A DNA stretch of 5,015 bases from Pseudomonadota bacterium (GCA_030612385.1 JAUWNZ010000114.1:1-5015), one strand, 5' to 3'. Numbered from the stretch's first letter, positions 1 to 5,015 are shown. Made by a program: numbers and translations. Notes: a model not told the origin generated them from the letters alone.

Positions 1-995
1 GTAAGGGCTGAGACAAAGAGTACCGGCGCAAAGTAGAGAAATTTTAACTTATCTCTGACATCTTTTATGTAGTTTTCCATCGTGCCGGTCTTTTTTTCAA
101 TAACATCCCATTTGTTTACAACGATTATACAGACAACTCCCCGCTCAATGGCCAGACCTGCAATTTTTGTATCCTGATCCGTTATCCCCTCTTCGGCGTC
201 TATAAGTATAAGGGCGACATTGCTTCTGCTTATGGTCTTGATGGCCTGAAGAACGCTGTATTTTTCAAGGGTAACGCTTACCTTGCTTTTTCGCCTTATC
301 CCCGCGGTATCAATCAACAGATATTTTTTGTCATTTAATTCGAAAGGGGTGTCTATCGCGTCTCTCGTGGTTCCGGGGACGGGGTTGACTATAGTCCGCT
401 CAAAACCCAGTATTTTGTTGATCAGGGAGGATTTTCCGACATTCGGTTTTCCTATTACGGCAATTTTTATTCTGTCTCCCTCTTCGTCCACCTCGACAGG
501 AGGAGGAAGGTGTTTGACGACGTTATCCATTAATCCTCCGACACCTGCTCCATGTTCGGCGGATATGCTATAGAGCCTTTCGATTCCCAGCCGGTAGAAC
601 TCATAGACAAGCGCTTCATGTTTTGGACCGTCGATTTTGTTAATGACGAAAAAAACCGGTTTTTTGATGTCTCGGAGGATATTGGTGATCTCTTCATCCG
701 ATGGTGTTATCCCATCTTTTCCGTCCATAAGAAAGATGATTACGTCAGCCTCCTCTATGGCAAGATTGGTCTGTTCACGCATCTGGATCAGCATTTTTTC
801 CGTGGAGACAGGCTCGAATCCGCCTGTATCTATCAACATGAATTTGTTGTCGTCCCAGGTACAATCCTCGTAATTTCGATCCCGTGTGGCCCCCGGTTCG
901 TTGATTACGATAGCCTTTTTCCTGCCGCTCAGACGATTGAAAAGGGTTGATTTTCCCACATTGGGTCTTCCTATTATTGCAATGACCGGTTTCAA
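1..995 (-). CDS. der: Ribosome-biogenesis GTPase Der (EngA), 3' end outside window
   Basis: Der is an essential cytoplasmic GTPase with two tandem G domains and a C-terminal KH-like domain; it acts in 50S subunit maturation. Reading the minus strand from 995 gives 331 open codons up to the window edge. G domain 1 shows GRPNVGKS at residues 9-16, DTGG at 56-59, NKID at 119-122 and SAE at 145-147. An acidic linker (EVDEEEGD, 168-174 region) leads to G domain 2 with GKPNVGKS at 182-189, DTAG at 229-232 followed by IRRK, NKWD at 294-297 and SAL at 329-331. Family members are usually about 435-490 residues, so roughly 100-150 residues (the KH-like domain) lie off the left edge. The start is TTG: an in-frame TGA at 1004-1002 sits three codons upstream, the sequence AGAGGT lies 9 nt before it, and the distance to the first P-loop matches the family. 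It is the last visible gene of the cluster, 108 nt after era. Identity is certain; the start codon is well supported. Confidence 0.97.
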   Translation of the reverse strand, partial: MKPVIAIIGRPNVGKSTLFNRLSGRKKAIVINEPGATRDRNYEDCTWDDNKFMLIDTGGFEPVSTEKMLIQMREQTNLAIEEADVIIFLMDGKDGITPSDEEITNILRDIKKPVFFVINKIDGPKHEALVYEFYRLGIERLYSISAEHGAGVGGLMDNVVKHLPPPVEVDEEGDRIKIAVIGKPNVGKSSLINKILGFERTIVNPVPGTTRDAIDTPFELNDKKYLLIDTAGIRRKSKVSVTLEKYSVLQAIKTISRSNVALILIDAEEGITDQDTKIAGLAIERGVVCIIVVNKWDVIEKKTGTMENYIKDVRDKLKFLYFAPVLFVSAL

Positions 996-1004
996 TAGAT
1001 GTCA

Positions 1005-1010
1005 ACCTCT
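1005..1010 (-). promoter_or_regulatory. Ribosome binding site of der
   Basis: AGAGGT on the minus strand lies 9 nt before the TTG at 995. It supports a TTG start, because an in-frame TGA between the two excludes any start further upstream. Confidence 0.6.
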
Positions 1011-1031
1011 TGTTAAGTTTCGGGTTATTAA

Positions 1032-1106
1032 GTTTTGAGTTTTGAGTTTCGGGTTTCGGGTTCAAAAAAACAACTCGAAACTCGAAACTTTAGACTCGAA
1101 ACTCTA
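1032..1106. repeat. Two opposed heptamer arrays between era and der
   Basis: The left arm (1032-1059) reads as four units of seven: GTTTTGA twice, then GTTTCGG twice. After an A-rich spacer (1064-1070), the right arm (1072-1106) reads AACTCGA twice, AACTTTA, GACTCGA and AACTCTA. The right arm is the complement of the left-arm pattern, so 1046-1062 and 1072-1088 can form an imperfect stem with two G-T positions. The last right-arm unit contains the CTA that is the era stop codon (TAG on the minus strand). The A-run is in the loop rather than after the stem, so this does not look like an intrinsic terminator. The array fills most of the era-der gap. The period of seven is directly visible; any function is unknown. 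Confidence 0.8.
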
Positions 1107-1991
1107 TTTTGAGTAGCCAAATTCTTTGAGCATCCTGGGATCCCTGGTCCATCCTTTGCTTACCTTGATGAACAACTCAAGATATACCCTGGTCGCAAAG
1201 AATCTTTCCATTTCCAGTCTTGCCTGCCGTCCTATTTTTTTCAACATAGCCCCCTTTTTCCCGATAAGTATGCCCTTTTGTGAATCTTTTTCCAAGTTTA
1301 CAGAGGCCTGAATCCTGATCAGGCCTCTGCTCTCATCTTCTTTAAAAGAATCCACGACGACGGCCGTTGAATAAGGTATCTCCTGATGAGTTAACAGGAT
1401 TACCTTTTCCCTGATTATCTCGGCGGCTAAGAATCGTTCGGATGAGTCTGTTATCATATCGTCAGGGAAATATCTCGGTCCTTCAGGGAGATTTTCCCAT
1501 AATATATCAATGAGGACGTTCAAGCCGTCACCTTTCAAGGCTGAGACCGGGACAATCTCTCTGAATGGGAAGAGATGTCTGAACTCATCTATCAGTGGCA
1601 GAAGCTTATTCTTTTCGACAAGATCGATCTTGTTGATGGCCAGCATAACCGGCGTTTCTACGCCCTGCAATGATTTTATGATAAAGATATCATCATTATG
1701 AGGCACTGTATTGGCCTCGATAAGCAGGAGAAGCAGGTCCATATCCCCGAAGGTATCGACGGCGGCATTAACCATAAATTTATTGAGGGGTGTCTTCGCC
1801 TTGTGGATTCCCGGGGTGTCTAAAAAAATAATTTGACCGTTTTCGAGATTTTTGATGCCCTTTATCCTGTTTCTCGTGGTCTGTGGTTTATGGGTGGTGA
1901 TGGCTATCTTTTCACCCATAATCCCGTTGAGCAGCGTCGACTTTCCAACATTCGGCCTTCCTATGATTCCTACAAAACCGGATTTAAACAA
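1104..1991 (-). CDS. era: GTPase Era
   Basis: Era is a GTPase with a C-terminal KH domain that binds the 3' end of 16S rRNA and acts as a checkpoint in 30S subunit assembly, partly at the inner membrane face. The 295-residue product has the usual length (about 290-300). The G domain shows GRPNVGKS at 11-18, QTTRNR at 37-42 (switch I), DTPG at 58-61, NKID at 120-123 and SALKG at 150-154. The KH domain shows the stretch SSERFLAAEIIREK near 183-196, the GKKGAMLKKIG loop at 244-254 and the typical end with GW and FGY. The start is TTG, set by AGGGAG 8 nt upstream and by the fit of the first residues to family N-termini. The gene lies 188 nt after the radical SAM gene, across a repeat-filled gap, and 108 nt before der. 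Its stop codon falls inside a heptamer repeat unit, but the C-terminus looks complete and normal. Identity is certain. Confidence 0.98.
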   Translation of the reverse strand: MFKSGFVGIIGRPNVGKSTLLNGIMGEKIAITTHKPQTTRNRIKGIKNLENGQIIFLDTPGIHKAKTPLNKFMVNAAVDTFGDMDLLLLLIEANTVPHNDDIFIIKSLQGVETPVMLAINKIDLVEKNKLLPLIDEFRHLFPFREIVPVSALKGDGLNVLIDILWENLPEGPRYFPDDMITDSSERFLAAEIIREKVILLTHQEIPYSTAVVVDSFKEDESRGLIRIQASVNLEKDSQKGILIGKKGAMLKKIGRQARLEMERFFATRVYLELFIKVSKGWTRDPRMLKEFGYSK

Positions 1992-1999
1992 TCTTTTGT

Positions 2000-2005
2000 C
2001 TCCCT
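2000..2005 (-). promoter_or_regulatory. Ribosome binding site of era
   Basis: AGGGAG on the minus strand is followed by 8 nt and then the TTG at 1991. Good Shine-Dalgarno spacing is the main reason to accept a non-ATG start here. Confidence 0.7.
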
Positions 2006-2032
2006 AAACCGGACAAGCCGGAGCTAAGAAAT

Positions 2033-2053
2033 GGTTCACGGTTCACGGTTGAT
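2033..2053. repeat. Short heptamer array upstream of era
   Basis: Three units of seven read GGTTCAC, GGTTCAC and GGTTGAT. This is the complement of the GTGAACC unit seen at 3473-3479, so it belongs to the same loose heptamer family found at the other junctions. It lies just outside the nested palindrome and about 40 nt upstream of the era start. Confidence 0.65.
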
Positions 2054-2057
2054 GAAA

Positions 2058-2174
2058 TCGTAAAAAGTCCACGCAGTGTCATTCTGAGGAGCGGAGCGAC
2101 GAAGAATCTCAATGATATCAGATTCTTCGCTATCGCTCAGAATGACAAAAGAGTATTTTTTCGACTTTTTACGA
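2058..2174. repeat. Nested palindromic element between radical SAM gene and era
   Basis: Three nested stems are visible. The outer one pairs TCGTAAAAAGTC (2058-2069) with GACTTTTTACGA (2163-2174), 12 bp perfect. The middle one pairs TGTCATTCTGAG (2077-2088) with CTCAGAATGACA (2136-2147), 12 bp perfect. The inner one pairs CGAAGAATCT (2100-2109) with AGATTCTTCG (2120-2129), 10 bp perfect, with a 10-nt loop. The middle and inner stems match a dispersed intergenic hairpin (TCATTCTGAG...GAAGAATC) that I recall from many bacterial genomes. The outer arms resemble another sequence I associate with deltaproteobacterial intergenic regions. It carries no coding capacity and could be a MITE-like or REP-like element. 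In RNA it would be a long imperfect hairpin inside the operon message. Confidence 0.85.
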
Positions 2175-2183
2175 GACTGTCAA
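2155..2183 (-). promoter_or_regulatory. Possible sigma70-type promoter for era-der
   Basis: On the minus strand a perfect TTGACA (2183-2178) is followed by 17 nt and then AAAAAT (2160-2155), a poor but possible -10 hexamer. The -35 box overlaps the TGA stop of the radical SAM gene, and the spacer lies in the outer arm of the nested palindrome. If active it would give era and der their own transcript. The weak -10 and AT-rich surroundings make this tentative. Confidence 0.25.
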
Positions 2184-3280
2184 GGTTGACTATTTTCTAA
2201 ACCCTGAACCTTAAACCTTGAACCTTGAACCCCTGAACGTTTATCTGTTCTGTACGTCTTCCCACAGACGGCCATCACAAGTGATCTCCTTTTCTGGAGA
2301 ATGTCTGTCTTTACTGAAATTTCCGCAAGATTAAACAGCCCTTTCAACATTGATATGTTTTGATTTTTCAGACCGCGAAAGTTTGAAACATCTTTTGGTG
2401 ACAGGGTGAAAGTTACCTCTCTACTTTTGGTTTTGGCAAGCTCCATGAGTGACGATGCCATATCAAGAAAGATGGACCCCTCTACGAGAGATCTGAAAGC
2501 CGGGTGAAATGGGCCGGCGACAATGCTCCCCTCTTCTTCCATCTCTCTTGTCGTCTGGAGTCCGAGCCTTATGACGGGGATGCCGGCTTCTTCAAATCTT
2601 ATAAGCGCGTATTTACAATAATCGATCGCATCAGCCATGGTCATAGGAATATAGCCGGAATGTCGATAAGACTCTGCCAGGGCCGTATCCTTGAAGACAA
2701 TGGTTGGATGGATCCTCACCGTGTCCGGGTGAAGCGCAATGATCTCATCGACTGTATATTCAAATTTTTCCATACTGTCTCCGGGGAGCCCGACCATGAG
2801 ATGCACGCCGGTCTCAAAACCTCTGTCTTTAAGGATTTGCACGGCGTTTCTTACATCCGATGATGAGTGCCCCCTGCCGGCCAGATTCAAGACCTCGTCA
2901 ACCATTGATTGCGCCCCGATTTCCACGGTTCCGACATGGAACTTTTCAAGCAGGTCTAATCTCTCGCTGTCAATATAGTCCGGCCTTGTGGAGATCCTGA
3001 TGGAATCGATCAACCCTTCCTCTATGAACGGTTTTGCAAATCCGAGAAGTTTTGTCTGATAGCTTTTATCGATACCGGTGAAATTACCGCCGTAAAATGC
3101 GATCTGAATACGATCAACCTTTCGTCGTTTATTGTTGAGATATTTGAGCGCTGTTCCCCGGAATGTACTTTCTGTTATTCTGTCAGGGAAATCCCCGGCA
3201 GTCTTTTTTTCATTGCAGAATACACATCTGTTCGGGCATCCACGATTACTGATAAATACTGGAATGATTAATTGCGACAT
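2180..3280 (-). CDS. Elp3-like radical SAM protein, function unknown
   Basis: The 366-residue product is a radical S-adenosylmethionine enzyme of the Elp3-like group. The cluster motif CxxxCxxC is at C15, C19 and C22 (GCPNRCVFC). A SAM-binding FYGGNFTG is at 62-69, GVHLMVGLPGDS at 158-169, and a Radical_SAM_C-like stretch with HPTIVFKDT starts at 191. It lacks the acetyltransferase domain of true Elp3 and is shorter (Elp3 is usually over 500 residues). Related genes sit beside rnc, era or der in Deltaproteobacteria as I recall, so an RNA- or translation-linked role is an inference; substrate unknown. The reading frame is open up to an ATG at 3427, but I chose the ATG at 3280. Family proteins begin just before the cysteine motif, and the 49 extra codons translate two dispersed repeat elements. 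The chosen start has no clear Shine-Dalgarno sequence. The C-terminal tail, from about residue 348, is encoded by heptamer repeats and looks non-native. Confidence 0.88.
   Translation of the reverse strand: MSQLIIPVFISNRGCPNRCVFCNEKKTAGDFPDRITESTFRGTALKYLNNKRRKVDRIQIAFYGGNFTGIDKSYQTKLLGFAKPFIEEGLIDSIRISTRPDYIDSERLDLLEKFHVGTVEIGAQSMVDEVLNLAGRGHSSSDVRNAVQILKDRGFETGVHLMVGLPGDSMEKFEYTVDEIIALHPDTVRIHPTIVFKDTALAESYRHSGYIPMTMADAIDYCKYALIRFEEAGIPVIRLGLQTTREMEEEGSIVAGPFHPAFRSLVEGSIFLDMASSLMELAKTKSREVTFTLSPKDVSNFRGLKNQNISMLKGLFNLAEISVKTDILQKRRSLVMAVCGKTYRTDKRSGVQGSRFKVQGLENSQP
2197..2238. repeat. Heptamer array encoding the radical SAM C-terminal tail
   Basis: Six units of seven are visible on the plus strand: CTAAACC, CTGAACC, TTAAACC, TTGAACC, TTGAACC and CCTGAAC. 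Read on the minus strand they are GTTCAAG-like and lie in frame inside the radical SAM gene, giving the tail residues S-G-V-Q-G-S-R-F-K-V-Q-G-L at about 348-360. The stop codon follows shortly after, at 2182-2180. The array probably entered, or expanded across, the original 3' end of the gene. Confidence 0.8.
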
Positions 3281-3286
3281 GGCTCG

Positions 3287-3318
3287 TTCACCGCAGAGCC
3301 GCAAAGGGCGCAGAGAAA
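3287..3318. repeat. CGCAGAG-type dispersed element abutting the radical SAM start
   Basis: Two copies of CGCAGAG (3292-3298 and 3309-3315) flank a GCAAAGGGCG core, preceded by GTTCAC and followed by an A-rich end. On the minus strand this reads as the familiar TTCTCTGCG...CTCTGCGGTGAA-type intergenic sequence that I recall from many unrelated bacterial genomes. It ends only 6 nt before the ATG at 3280, where the Shine-Dalgarno sequence would be expected. Membership of the dispersed family is recalled, not searched. Confidence 0.65.
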
Positions 3319-3374
3319 ATATTCTTGTAAGCCAAGAGCTAAAGTCATTTCGTAACTTCTCTATAAAATTAAGG

Positions 3375-3423
3375 GTAGGGGAGGTTTTAACCTCCAAATA
3401 TTGGCGATTAGAGTCGCCCCTAC
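3375..3423. repeat. Cloverleaf-like palindromic element
   Basis: The outer arms are GTAGGGG (3375-3381) and CCCCTAC (3417-3423). Inside are two more inverted repeats: GAGGTT/AACCTC (3381-3386 with 3389-3394) and GGCGA/TCGCC (3403-3407 with 3414-3418). These would fold as a three-way junction, though the end bases are shared between outer and inner stems. It resembles the dispersed GTAGGGGCGA...TCGCCCCTAC family that I recall from many genomes. It lies about 95 nt upstream of the radical SAM start and has no coding capacity of its own. Confidence 0.75.
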
Positions 3424-3465
3424 GCAAATTTATTGAGATATTACGGGATTCTCTTTCTTCAACAG

Positions 3466-3494
3466 TTGAACCGTGAACCCCGGAACTGTGAACC
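3466..3494. repeat. Short heptamer array, rnc to radical SAM gap
   Basis: Units read TTGAACC, GTGAACC, CCGGAAC and then TGTGAACC, with one unit diverged and one carrying an extra base. The GAACC core and the spacing of seven match the arrays at 2033-2053 (complement) and 2197-2238. Confidence 0.6.
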
Positions 3495-3514
3495 TGAGTA
3501 GTTACTCTTTTTTT

Positions 3515-3542
3515 AACTCAAAACCAGAAACCCAAAACCGTG
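3515..3542. repeat. Heptamer array just downstream of rnc
   Basis: Four units of seven read AACTCAA, AACCAGA, AACCCAA and AACCGTG. The pattern matches the right arm of the array at 1072-1106 more closely than the GAACC arrays. It ends against the hairpin at 3542-3566, which in turn lies next to the rnc stop codon. Confidence 0.6.
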
Positions 3543-3566
3543 CCTGAACTAGGTTTTCATTCAGGC
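3542..3566 (-). other. Small hairpin immediately after rnc
   Basis: GCCTGAA (3542-3548) and TTCAGGC (3560-3566) form a 7-bp perfect stem with an 11-nt loop, starting 5 nt past the rnc stop. On the minus strand it is followed by ACGGTTTTGG rather than a clean T-run, so it is a weak candidate terminator at best. It could instead protect or define the 3' end of a processed rnc message. Confidence 0.4.
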
Positions 3567-3571
3567 GCTAT

Positions 3572-4282
3572 CTATCCGTTCTTTTCCAGCTTCTCTATCG
3601 CCTTCTTTGCCGCCTGTTGTTCAGCCTCTTTTTTATTTTTCCCGATGCCCGTTGTTGAGATTACATCTGAAATGGATAATCTTATCTGGAATATTTTATC
3701 GTGATCAGGGCCGTATTCACTAATCAGGCTATACTTTGGTATCACCTTGAACCTGTTCTGGCTGATCTCTTGGACGCTGGTTTTATAGTCTCTGTAAACG
3801 GCCTTATCGGACTCGCTCTCGATCAGCGATTGAAACAGATTGTTTATATATTCATAACTCTTTTCGTATCCGGAGTCGAGGTATATGGCGGCTATCAAGG
3901 CTTCAAAGGTATCTGAGAGAATAGAGTTTTTAGCCCTTCCGCCTGAAAATTCTTCTCCCCTGCCAAGCAAAAGAAAATCACCCGCGTGAAACTTCTTTGC
4001 CAGTTCTGCAAGCGGCTTTTCATTTACCAGAGATGCCCTCAATTTTGATAGTTGTCCCTCGTCATAATCCGGAAACTTTTCCATTAATATCTCACTTATG
4101 CAAAGTTCGAGCACTGCGTCTCCTAAAAATTCCAGCCTTTCATTATCTTTGCAGGAGTTTTCCTGTTTTTCATTTGCAAAGGATCGATGTATCAGTGCAT
4201 TGTCAAGCAGGTTGATATCATTGAACGTATAGAAAATTATTTCTTCAAAGTTCTTAAGTTCTTCAATTCTCTCTTTATCCAT
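3572..4282 (-). CDS. rnc: Ribonuclease III
   Basis: RNase III is a dimeric, magnesium-dependent endonuclease that cuts double-stranded RNA. It releases pre-16S and pre-23S rRNA from the primary transcript and processes many messages. The 236-residue product has the usual bacterial length. The N-terminal endonuclease domain carries the signature NERLEFLGDA at 47-56. By alignment with the E. coli catalytic residues (E38, E41, D45, D114, E117), the equivalents are E48, E51, D55, D124 and E127, all present. A double-stranded RNA-binding domain spans about 165-234 (DYKTSVQE start, then the GIGKNKKEAEQQAAKKA helix at 212-226). The ATG start overlaps the end of the mtaB-type gene by 8 nt and has a strong GGAAGGAAG 7 nt upstream, so the two genes are translationally linked. 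In E. coli rnc is also next to era and cleaves its own leader. Here a repeat-filled gap and the radical SAM gene separate rnc from era. Confidence 0.98.
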   Translation of the reverse strand: MDKERIEELKNFEEIIFYTFNDINLLDNALIHRSFANEKQENSCKDNERLEFLGDAVLELCISEILMEKFPDYDEGQLSKLRASLVNEKPLAELAKKFHAGDFLLLGRGEEFSGGRAKNSILSDTFEALIAAIYLDSGYEKSYEYINNLFQSLIESESDKAVYRDYKTSVQEISQNRFKVIPKYSLISEYGPDHDKIFQIRLSISDVISTTGIGKNKKEAEQQAAKKAIEKLEKNG

Positions 4283-5015
4283 TTACGATCTTCCTTCCGA
4301 ATATTTTTCCCTCTTCCGCGCGGTCTGCTATGACATCAACTATATTATTGATGAGCGAGGGGTTGCCGTTCGTGACAAGAACTGGGATATAGTTTTCTGA
4401 AAATCCTTTCATCAATCCTGTTTCTCCGTCTTTTTTACCTTCTATCAAAACAGCGAGTTCTTTTTCTGTGAATCTCCCGGCAAAGGCTGCCCTTTTCTTT
4501 TTACCAAGAGTTCTCAATATGTGACACCGCTTCTTTTTGATATCATCCTTAACCTTATCGGTGAAAGCCGGCGACCGTGTGCCGGGGCGCTCTGAATATG
4601 GAAAGACATGGAGGTAAGCTACGGGCAGCCCTTCGATAAATTCAAGTGTGTTCCCAAACTCCTTTTCTCCCTCGCCGGGGAACCCTGCCATTACGTCTAT
4701 TCCGATGGCCATATCCGGCGCTTTATCAAGGAGTCTCTCTATGAGATATTTGAATGATTCTGTATCGTAATTCCTCTTCATCAATGACAATATTTTATTG
4801 TCGCCGCTCTGAAGCGGTATGTGAAGATGAGGGCAGATTACCTTTGAATTTTTTATATGTGTTATCATTTCATTCGTTATTTCAGCGGGTTCTATGGAAC
4901 TCAGGCGCAGCCTTTCCACTGTTTTATTCTCCTCTGCTTTTCTCAAAAGATTGAGGAGATCTGTGGGTGGCGAGAGGTCCTGACCGTAGATACCAAGGTG
5001 AATGCCCGACAGGAC
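4275..5015 (-). CDS. mtaB: MtaB-type tRNA t6A37 methylthiotransferase, 5' part outside window
   Basis: MtaB is a radical SAM enzyme with two iron-sulfur clusters that adds a methylthio group to t6A at position 37 of tRNAs reading ANN codons, next to the anticodon. The 246 visible residues cover the second half of the radical SAM domain and the C-terminal TRAM-like RNA-binding region. Window residues include LSGIHLGIYG (2-11), RLRLSSIEP (35-43), HLHIPLQSG (63-71), the AIGIDVMAGFPGE stretch (103-115) and FPYSERPGTRS (138-148). The end has TGLMKGFSENYIPV (199-212). LSGIHLG and RLRLSSIEP favour MtaB over MiaB or RimO. The family is usually about 420-450 residues, so the N-terminal UPF0004 domain and the CxxxCxxC motif lie beyond 5015. 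The frame is open to the edge, so internal TTG or ATG codons are not the start. Its stop codon is inside the start of rnc. Subfamily assignment is by motif recall only. Confidence 0.85.
   Translation of the reverse strand, partial: VLSGIHLGIYGQDLSPPTDLLNLLRKAEENKTVERLRLSSIEPAEITNEMITHIKNSKVICPHLHIPLQSGDNKILSLMKRNYDTESFKYLIERLLDKAPDMAIGIDVMAGFPGEGEKEFGNTLEFIEGLPVAYLHVFPYSERPGTRSPAFTDKVKDDIKKKRCHILRTLGKKKRAAFAGRFTEKELAVLIEGKKDGETGLMKGFSENYIPVLVTNGNPSLINNIVDVIADRAEEGKIFGRKIVNG
4290..4298 (-). promoter_or_regulatory. Ribosome binding site of rnc inside mtaB
   Basis: GGAAGGAAG on the minus strand ends 7 nt before the rnc ATG at 4282. It is the strongest Shine-Dalgarno sequence in the window and lies within the last codons of the upstream gene, consistent with coupled translation. 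Confidence 0.75.

Noticed and set aside
552..950. Long open frame on the plus strand opposite der
   Set aside because: It is antisense to conserved GTPase codons, has no recognisable motif and no ribosome binding context; der in the minus frame is unmistakable.
775..1065. Minus-strand open frame starting in the heptamer array
   Set aside because: It is a shifted frame of the der N-terminus preceded by translated repeats; low-complexity, with no conserved motif.
1032..1106. CRISPR array or intrinsic terminator between era and der
   Set aside because: Units of seven without spacers are not CRISPR. The A/T run is in the loop rather than following the stem, so it does not fit an intrinsic terminator.
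2009..2021. CCGG...CCGG hairpin upstream of the era ribosome binding site as a regulatory stem
   Set aside because: Only 4 bp with a 5-nt loop, easily due to chance.
2033..2174. Insertion sequence remnant
   Set aside because: There is no trace of transposase coding sequence and no target duplication that I can identify; a small palindromic repeat is a simpler description.
2504..2863. Plus-strand open frame inside the radical SAM gene
   Set aside because: Antisense shadow; the minus frame carries clear family motifs throughout.
3132..3476. Plus-strand open frame across the radical SAM start and repeats
   Set aside because: It is antisense to the conserved cysteine motif region and continues into dispersed repeats.
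3496..3514. GAGTA/TACTC palindrome followed by a run of seven T on the plus strand
   Set aside because: The loop would be only 2 nt and the stem 5 bp, too small for a terminator, and no plus-strand gene ends here.

Overview
The window is a minus-strand block of RNA-handling and ribosome-biogenesis genes, apparently a chromosomal housekeeping segment with no plasmid, phage or transposase gene. In transcription order (right to left) it holds the 3' part of an MtaB-type tRNA methylthiotransferase gene (runs off at 5015), rnc (RNase III), an Elp3-like radical SAM protein of unknown function, era, and the first three quarters of der/engA (runs off at 1). The order rnc - radical SAM - era - der and the protein sequences resemble Deltaproteobacteria/Desulfobacterota (Geobacter- or Syntrophus-like). 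That taxonomic call is an inference from remembered gene order, not from a search.

Layout: mtaB and rnc overlap by 8 nt and are surely co-transcribed. The other three junctions are gaps of 291 nt (rnc to radical SAM), 188 nt (radical SAM to era) and 108 nt (era to der). All three are packed with repeats and contain no further gene. They hold: (i) short tandem arrays of diverged heptamers, every unit fitting the loose pattern GTTYNNR or its complement; (ii) a nested palindrome of about 117 bp upstream of era; (iii) a cloverleaf-like element of 49 bp bounded by GTAGGGG/CCCCTAC; and (iv) a roughly 32-bp element with two CGCAGAG copies abutting the radical SAM start codon. Repeat sequence also enters genes: one heptamer array encodes the C-terminal tail of the radical SAM protein, and another includes the era stop codon.

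Functionally the genes fit together. MtaB modifies the t6A37 base of certain tRNAs, RNase III processes rRNA precursors and double-stranded RNA, Era assists 30S assembly and Der assists 50S assembly. The radical SAM protein's place among them suggests an RNA- or translation-related role. Both GTPase genes start with TTG, each behind a Shine-Dalgarno-like sequence. I found no clear evidence of a wholly new system. The most interesting material is the repeats that fill every non-overlapping gene junction.
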